Shown here one piece after another: positions 60,980-64,000 of a stretch of 64,000 nt of DNA (positions are counted from its first letter, which is position 1; each line of letters starts with the position of its first letter). Under the pieces are notes generated by a model. It saw only the letters and a program-made list of their open reading frames with translations, searched no databases and was not told the DNA's origin. This DNA is from Rhodocyclales bacterium (GTDB lineage: Bacteria > Pseudomonadota > Gammaproteobacteria > Burkholderiales > Rhodocyclaceae). The stretch covers positions 61,403-125,402 of the forward strand of contig JACOUN010000038.1 in assembly GCA_016177805.1 (NCBI GenBank), written 5' to 3'. The position numbers were made by a program, and so were the translations under genes.

Positions 60980-62884
60980 TCAGCCGCCTGCGGCCTTGGT
61001 TTCGAGCAACTCCCAACGCACCATTGCCTCATCCATCTCGCTTTCCACCTCGGTCAAGCGCGCACGTACCGATCCGATTTCATCGGTCGCGCTCTGGTAC
61101 AGGGCGGGATCGGCAAGGCGGAGCTGCAATCTCGCCTGTTCCGCCTCAAGCGCCCCAATCCGGTCGGGCAGTCCTTCCAGTTCGCGCTTTTCCTTGAATG
61201 ACAGCCCGGCTGACTTGGGCGCGGCCTTGACGGCGGGCGCCGCCCGTGTGACCGTTGCCGGACGCTCCTCCCTGGCCCGTTCACGCTGCGCCTCCTTCAA
61301 CCGCATCCAGTCCGCGTAGCCGCCTACGTATTCCCCCCAGAACCCGTCTCCGTCGGCCGCGATAACCTGGGTGACGACGTTGTCAAGAAACGCCCGGTCG
61401 TGGCTCACCAGGAACAAGGTGCCATCGTAAGCAGACAGGAGATCCTCCAGCAGATCGAGGGTCTCGACATCCAGGTCGTTGGTGGGTTCATCGAGCACCA
61501 TCACGTTCGCGGGCCGGGCAAACAAACGCGCCAACAGCAGGCGGTTGCGTTCGCCTCCCGACAGCGACTTGACGGGCGAGCGCGCCCTTTGTGGTGCAAA
61601 GAGAAAATCCCCGAGATAGCCGATGACGTGTTTTCGCTCCCCCCCGATCTCGATGAAATCCGATCCCGGACTGATCACCTCGGTCAGCGGCAGTTCCGGA
61701 TCGAGCTGCGCCCGCATCTGGTCAAAATACGCCACGGCTTGGCGCGTGCCGCGCCGCACCGTGCCGGAATCCGGTTCGATCTCACCGAGTATGAGTTTGA
61801 GCAAAGTCGTCTTGCCCGACCCGTTGGGACCAATGAAACCGATGCGGTCGCCCCGCATGATGCGGGTTGAAAAGTCACGCACCACGGCATTGTTGCCGAA
61901 GCACTTGGACAGCTGCGTCAGCTCCGCGACCATTTGCCCGCTTTGCTCGCCCTTGTCGACCGCCAGGCGCACGCTCCCCGTACGGTCGCGGCGTGCGGCA
62001 CGCTCGCGCCGCAGCGCCTCCAACCTGCGCACCCGCCCCTCGTTCCGGGTTCGACGCGCCTCCACCCCTTTGCGTATCCACACCTCTTCCTGCGCCAGCA
62101 CCTTGTCAAAACGGGCGTTCTCCTTCGCCTCCGCCTCCAGCTCATCCTGCTTGCGCTGCAGGTATTCCTCGTATCGCCCCGGATAACTCGTCAGGCGCCC
62201 CCGATCCAGTTCCACCACACGCGTGGCCACGTTGTCCATGAACACGCGATCGTGCGTGATCACGATCACCGCGCCCCGGAAATCCCTGATCAGATTCTCC
62301 AGCCAGATGATCCCATCCAGATCAAGATGGTTGGTCGGCTCATCGAGCAGCAGCAAATCGGGTTCGGCCACCAGCGCACGCGCCAGTGCCACGCGCTTGA
62401 TGCCGCCGCCCGACAGGCTCGCAACCTGGGCATCGCCCGTCAGCCCAAGCCGAAGCAATACCTCTTCCACACGCTGGGTCAGTCGCCACGCACCCGCGGC
62501 TTCCACGGCATGCTGGGCCGCTTCGAGGCGGTCCATACTCTCGGCGCTCGCCGATTCGGCCACATCATGCATTGCGCCATGCCACTCGACCAGCAGCCGC
62601 GCCGCATCACCCAAGCCATCGGCCACCGCAGCAAATACACCGCAATCGAGCGGGAAATCGGTTTCCTGCGGCACATAGGCGACGCCAATACCGGGGCTGC
62701 GCCATACTGAACCATCATCAAGCACCGCCTGCCCCGCCAGTATCCTGAGCAGACTGGACTTACCCGATCCGTTGCGTCCGATCAGCGCAACGCGCTCTCC
62801 GGAATCAAGCTGGAACGAAGCGCTGGCAAGCAGATCGACATGGCCAAAGGCCAGGCAGGCGTTATCAATGGTGACTAGGGGCAT
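60980..62884 (-). CDS. uup: ABC-F ATPase Uup
   Basis: A 634-residue protein with two ABC domains and no membrane part. Walker A motifs are IGRNGSGKSSLLRIL and GPNGSGKTTLLKL; signatures LSGGGIKRVALARAL and LSGGERNRLLLARL; Walker B LLLLDEPTNHLDLDG and VMVLDEPTNDLDVET. A charged linker (about 240-300) and a C-terminal coiled coil (about 555-634, KRELEGLPDRIGALEAEQAR) identify the Uup branch of ABC-F, which acts on ribosomes or branched DNA. The open frame reaches 62959; ATG 62884 begins like homologues but has no clear Shine-Dalgarno. Confidence 0.92.
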   Translation of the reverse strand: MPLVTIDNACLAFGHVDLLASASFQLDSGERVALIGRNGSGKSSLLRILAGQAVLDDGSVWRSPGIGVAYVPQETDFPLDCGVFAAVADGLGDAARLLVEWHGAMHDVAESASAESMDRLEAAQHAVEAAGAWRLTQRVEEVLLRLGLTGDAQVASLSGGGIKRVALARALVAEPDLLLLDEPTNHLDLDGIIWLENLIRDFRGAVIVITHDRVFMDNVATRVVELDRGRLTSYPGRYEEYLQRKQDELEAEAKENARFDKVLAQEEVWIRKGVEARRTRNEGRVRRLEALRRERAARRDRTGSVRLAVDKGEQSGQMVAELTQLSKCFGNNAVVRDFSTRIMRGDRIGFIGPNGSGKTTLLKLILGEIEPDSGTVRRGTRQAVAYFDQMRAQLDPELPLTEVISPGSDFIEIGGERKHVIGYLGDFLFAPQRARSPVKSLSGGERNRLLLARLFARPANVMVLDEPTNDLDVETLDLLEDLLSAYDGTLFLVSHDRAFLDNVVTQVIAADGDGFWGEYVGGYADWMRLKEAQRERAREERPATVTRAAPAVKAAPKSAGLSFKEKRELEGLPDRIGALEAEQARLQLRLADPALYQSATDEIGSVRARLTEVESEMDEAMVRWELLETKAAGG

Positions 62885-63013
62885 GGGGCTGTGACCGAAA
62901 CACGTACGGGGTGCAATTTTAACGGTGTGGCGACGGTAGCCTGCAGGATTTCTCTGCAATGTTGCCCATCAGTGCGTCGGTCACGTCACAAACATGCGCT
63001 GCCACGAACGTGC

Positions 63014-63100
63014 GCTGTCTAGTGATCTGATTTGCTGATAGACTTCGCCCCGGTCGGCTTCGTATCCGCCACGCGAGACGAAGCCGACCACTAGGGCAGC
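63014..63100. repeat. Nested inverted repeat upstream of uup and tRNA-Arg
   Basis: An inner pair of perfect 12-base arms (GGTCGGCTTCGT at 63052-63063, ACGAAGCCGACC at 63078-63089) lies inside an outer pair (CTAGTG at 63019-63024, CACTAG at 63089-63094, flanked by GCTG and CAGC). It occupies the 344-bp gap 62885-63228, in which I see no gene. It could be a folded RNA leader or the scar of a small mobile element; the adjacent IS66 remnant makes the latter plausible. Confidence 0.55.
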
Positions 63101-63228
63101 GGCGGCTCACTACCCGGACAGTCAACCGGCATGCACGGCCGCACCACATGTCGGCCGCAAGTCCATGTCAGGCCTTGCCCCGGAGGCCCCTGATCCACAG
63201 CCGCCTGCGACGTACTTGGCAGCACAAA

Positions 63229-63303
63229 CTCTCCGTAGTTCAATGGATAGAACGAGCGCCTCCTAAGCGCTAGATCTGGGTTCGATTCCCGGCGGGGGGA
63301 CCA
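63229..63303 (+). tRNA. tRNA-Arg (anticodon CCU)
   Basis: A complete cloverleaf can be drawn. The acceptor CTCTCCG pairs with CGGGGGG (two G-U pairs) plus discriminator A and an encoded CCA at 63301-63303. The D arm is GTTC/GAAC. The anticodon stem AGCGC/GCGCT encloses loop CTCCTAA with anticodon CCT. The T arm is CTGGG-TTCGATT-CCCGG. It reads AGG codons. tRNA-Arg genes are common integration sites, and an IS66 remnant begins within ten bases of its 3' end. Confidence 0.95.
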
Positions 63304-63309
63304 ACAAAA

Positions 63310-63831
63310 ATCTAAGCGTTGGCTGTTGAACAGCACATTCGTGACAAAGATCTCGATGGTGACAAGCGCCTGGCCTGGCGTCAGAGCCACGCGCGGCCTA
63401 TCGTCGAGCGCTTCTTCGCCTCGATCGACAAGACCTTCGAGGCCCAGGGGCTGCTGCCAAGCTCGCCGCTGACCAAGGCAATGGCCTATGCACGTGAACG
63501 GCGCGAGGGCTTGAGCGTGTATCTGGACGATACGGATGTGTCGATCGACACCAACCTGATCGAACGTACGCTGCGGGTGATTCCGATGGGACGCAAAAGC
63601 TGGTTGTTCTGCTGGACCGAACTCGGCGCCAAGCAGATCGGCATCATCCAGAGCCTGCTCACCACCTGCCGGTTGCACGACATTGACCCCTACACTTATC
63701 TGGTCGATGAGTTACAGCGCGTCGGCCAGCACCCGGCCGCCGATGTTGCACTGCTGACCCCACGGTTGTGGAAGCAGCACTTTGCGGATAATCCTCTGCG
63801 GTCGGATCTGGATGCGCGCGCAGGGAAGTAG
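63310..63831 (+). pseudogene. IS66-family transposase, C-terminal remnant
   Basis: About 170 residues match the C-terminal end of the IS66 TnpC transposase: VSIDTNLIERTLRVIPMGRK, SWLFCWTELGAKQIGIIQSL, LHDIDPYTYLVDELQRV and the final WKQHFADNPLRSDL. The full protein is roughly three times longer, and the catalytic DDE core and N-terminus are absent, as are the tnpA/tnpB partners and an evident left end. The frame opens immediately after tRNA-Arg, and a GTG-led reading from about 63319 is not a true start. A decayed insertion whose left boundary coincides with the tRNA. Confidence 0.88.
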
Positions 63832-63872
63832 GCAAGGACGTCGGTCAGTTATCGCTTACGTTGTAGACGCAC

Positions 63873-63904
63873 AAAGAGCCGCTCTATTTTTAGAGCGGCT
63901 CTTT
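63873..63904 (-). terminator. Terminator of the rRNA operon
   Basis: A perfect 14-bp stem (63873-63886 with 63891-63904) around TTTT, containing AAAGAGCCGCTCTA. Read on the minus strand it lies about 12 bases after the 5S rRNA 3' end and is followed by TTTGTGCG. Confidence 0.8.
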
Positions 63905-63916
63905 GCTTTGAGGGTA

Positions 63917-64000
63917 GTCTGACGATGACCTACTTTCACACCCGTAATGGGCACTATCATCGGCGCGGTCTTGTTTCACGGTCCTGTTCGGGATGGGAAG
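63917..64000 (-). rRNA. rrf: 5S ribosomal RNA, 3' part
   Basis: The reverse complement of this end matches betaproteobacterial 5S rRNA: CTTCCCATCCCGAACAGGAC and later GTGAAAGTAGGTCATCGTCA. The 3' end is placed at about 63917. The 5' third lies beyond the window, where the 23S and 16S genes of the operon are expected on the minus strand. Confidence 0.95.

Overview
The window reads as a GC-rich betaproteobacterial chromosome segment. Grounds: the gene orders lptD-surA-pdxA-rsmA, dusB-fis-purH-purD-hemF and hemC-hemD-hemX-hemY; the coaBC/dut with radC-rpmB-rpmG block; an amgK-murU cell-wall recycling pair beside lptD; and propionate, acrylate and glyoxylate genes. Rhodocyclales is my best guess for the order, by inference only. 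Most of the window is housekeeping DNA, and hand-counted stretches are about two-thirds G+C.

Layout. 1-6.3 kb: end of xth (+), then rsmA, pdxA, surA and lptD on the minus strand (outer-membrane assembly, vitamin B6, ribosome maturation). 6.4-10.8 kb: a perfect long inverted repeat, then amgK-murU and pepP-ubiH. 10.9-11.8 kb: an orphan periplasmic solute-binding protein. 11.87-17.2 kb: a two-gene accessory operon of lower G+C. It encodes an AAA_14/DUF4143 ATPase and a 1343-residue NACHT-type NTPase, both ending in a PD-(D/E)xK-like nuclease signature. It sits behind a promoter overlapped by a perfect 30-bp palindrome. This is the most likely undescribed system here, and I read it as a candidate defence or self/non-self module.

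17.3-25.7 kb: a six-gene minus-strand operon, many of its junctions ATGA overlaps (XRE-type regulator, Tat-type amidohydrolase, LplT-PlsC fusion, DUF2339 and DUF3999 envelope proteins, GFA zinc protein). 26.1-28.4 kb: a FIST-domain sensor coupled to a soluble histidine kinase. 28.6-33.8 kb: dusB-fis, purH, purD, hemF. 33.8-35.4 kb: an OpgB-like sulfatase-fold transferase. 35.5-39.9 kb: the hem cluster. 40.1-46.1 kb: ppc, rfaE2, a small unknown gene, recQ and a Nudix hydrolase. 46.1-49.1 kb: dut, coaBC, radC, rpmB, rpmG. 49.2-52.4 kb: a cold-shock gene, then clpS-clpA. 52.5-54.7 kb: rraA and aceA, the latter with a clear sigma70 promoter and a palindromic operator candidate.

54.8-59.9 kb: a Spy/CpxP-like periplasmic protein, then acuI, a receiver/degenerate-GGDEF protein, a possible small gene and prpE, all on the minus strand; the enzymes point to propionyl-CoA metabolism. 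60.1-62.9 kb: an HDOD protein and the ABC-F ATPase uup. 63.0-64.0 kb: a nested inverted repeat, tRNA-Arg(CCU), a 5'-truncated IS66 transposase remnant, an rRNA-operon terminator and the 3' part of a 5S rRNA on the minus strand.

No CRISPR array, integrase, complete insertion sequence or prophage is visible. Start codons were re-chosen where a Shine-Dalgarno sequence, a signal peptide or gene overlap argued for an internal start; these choices are stated per gene.
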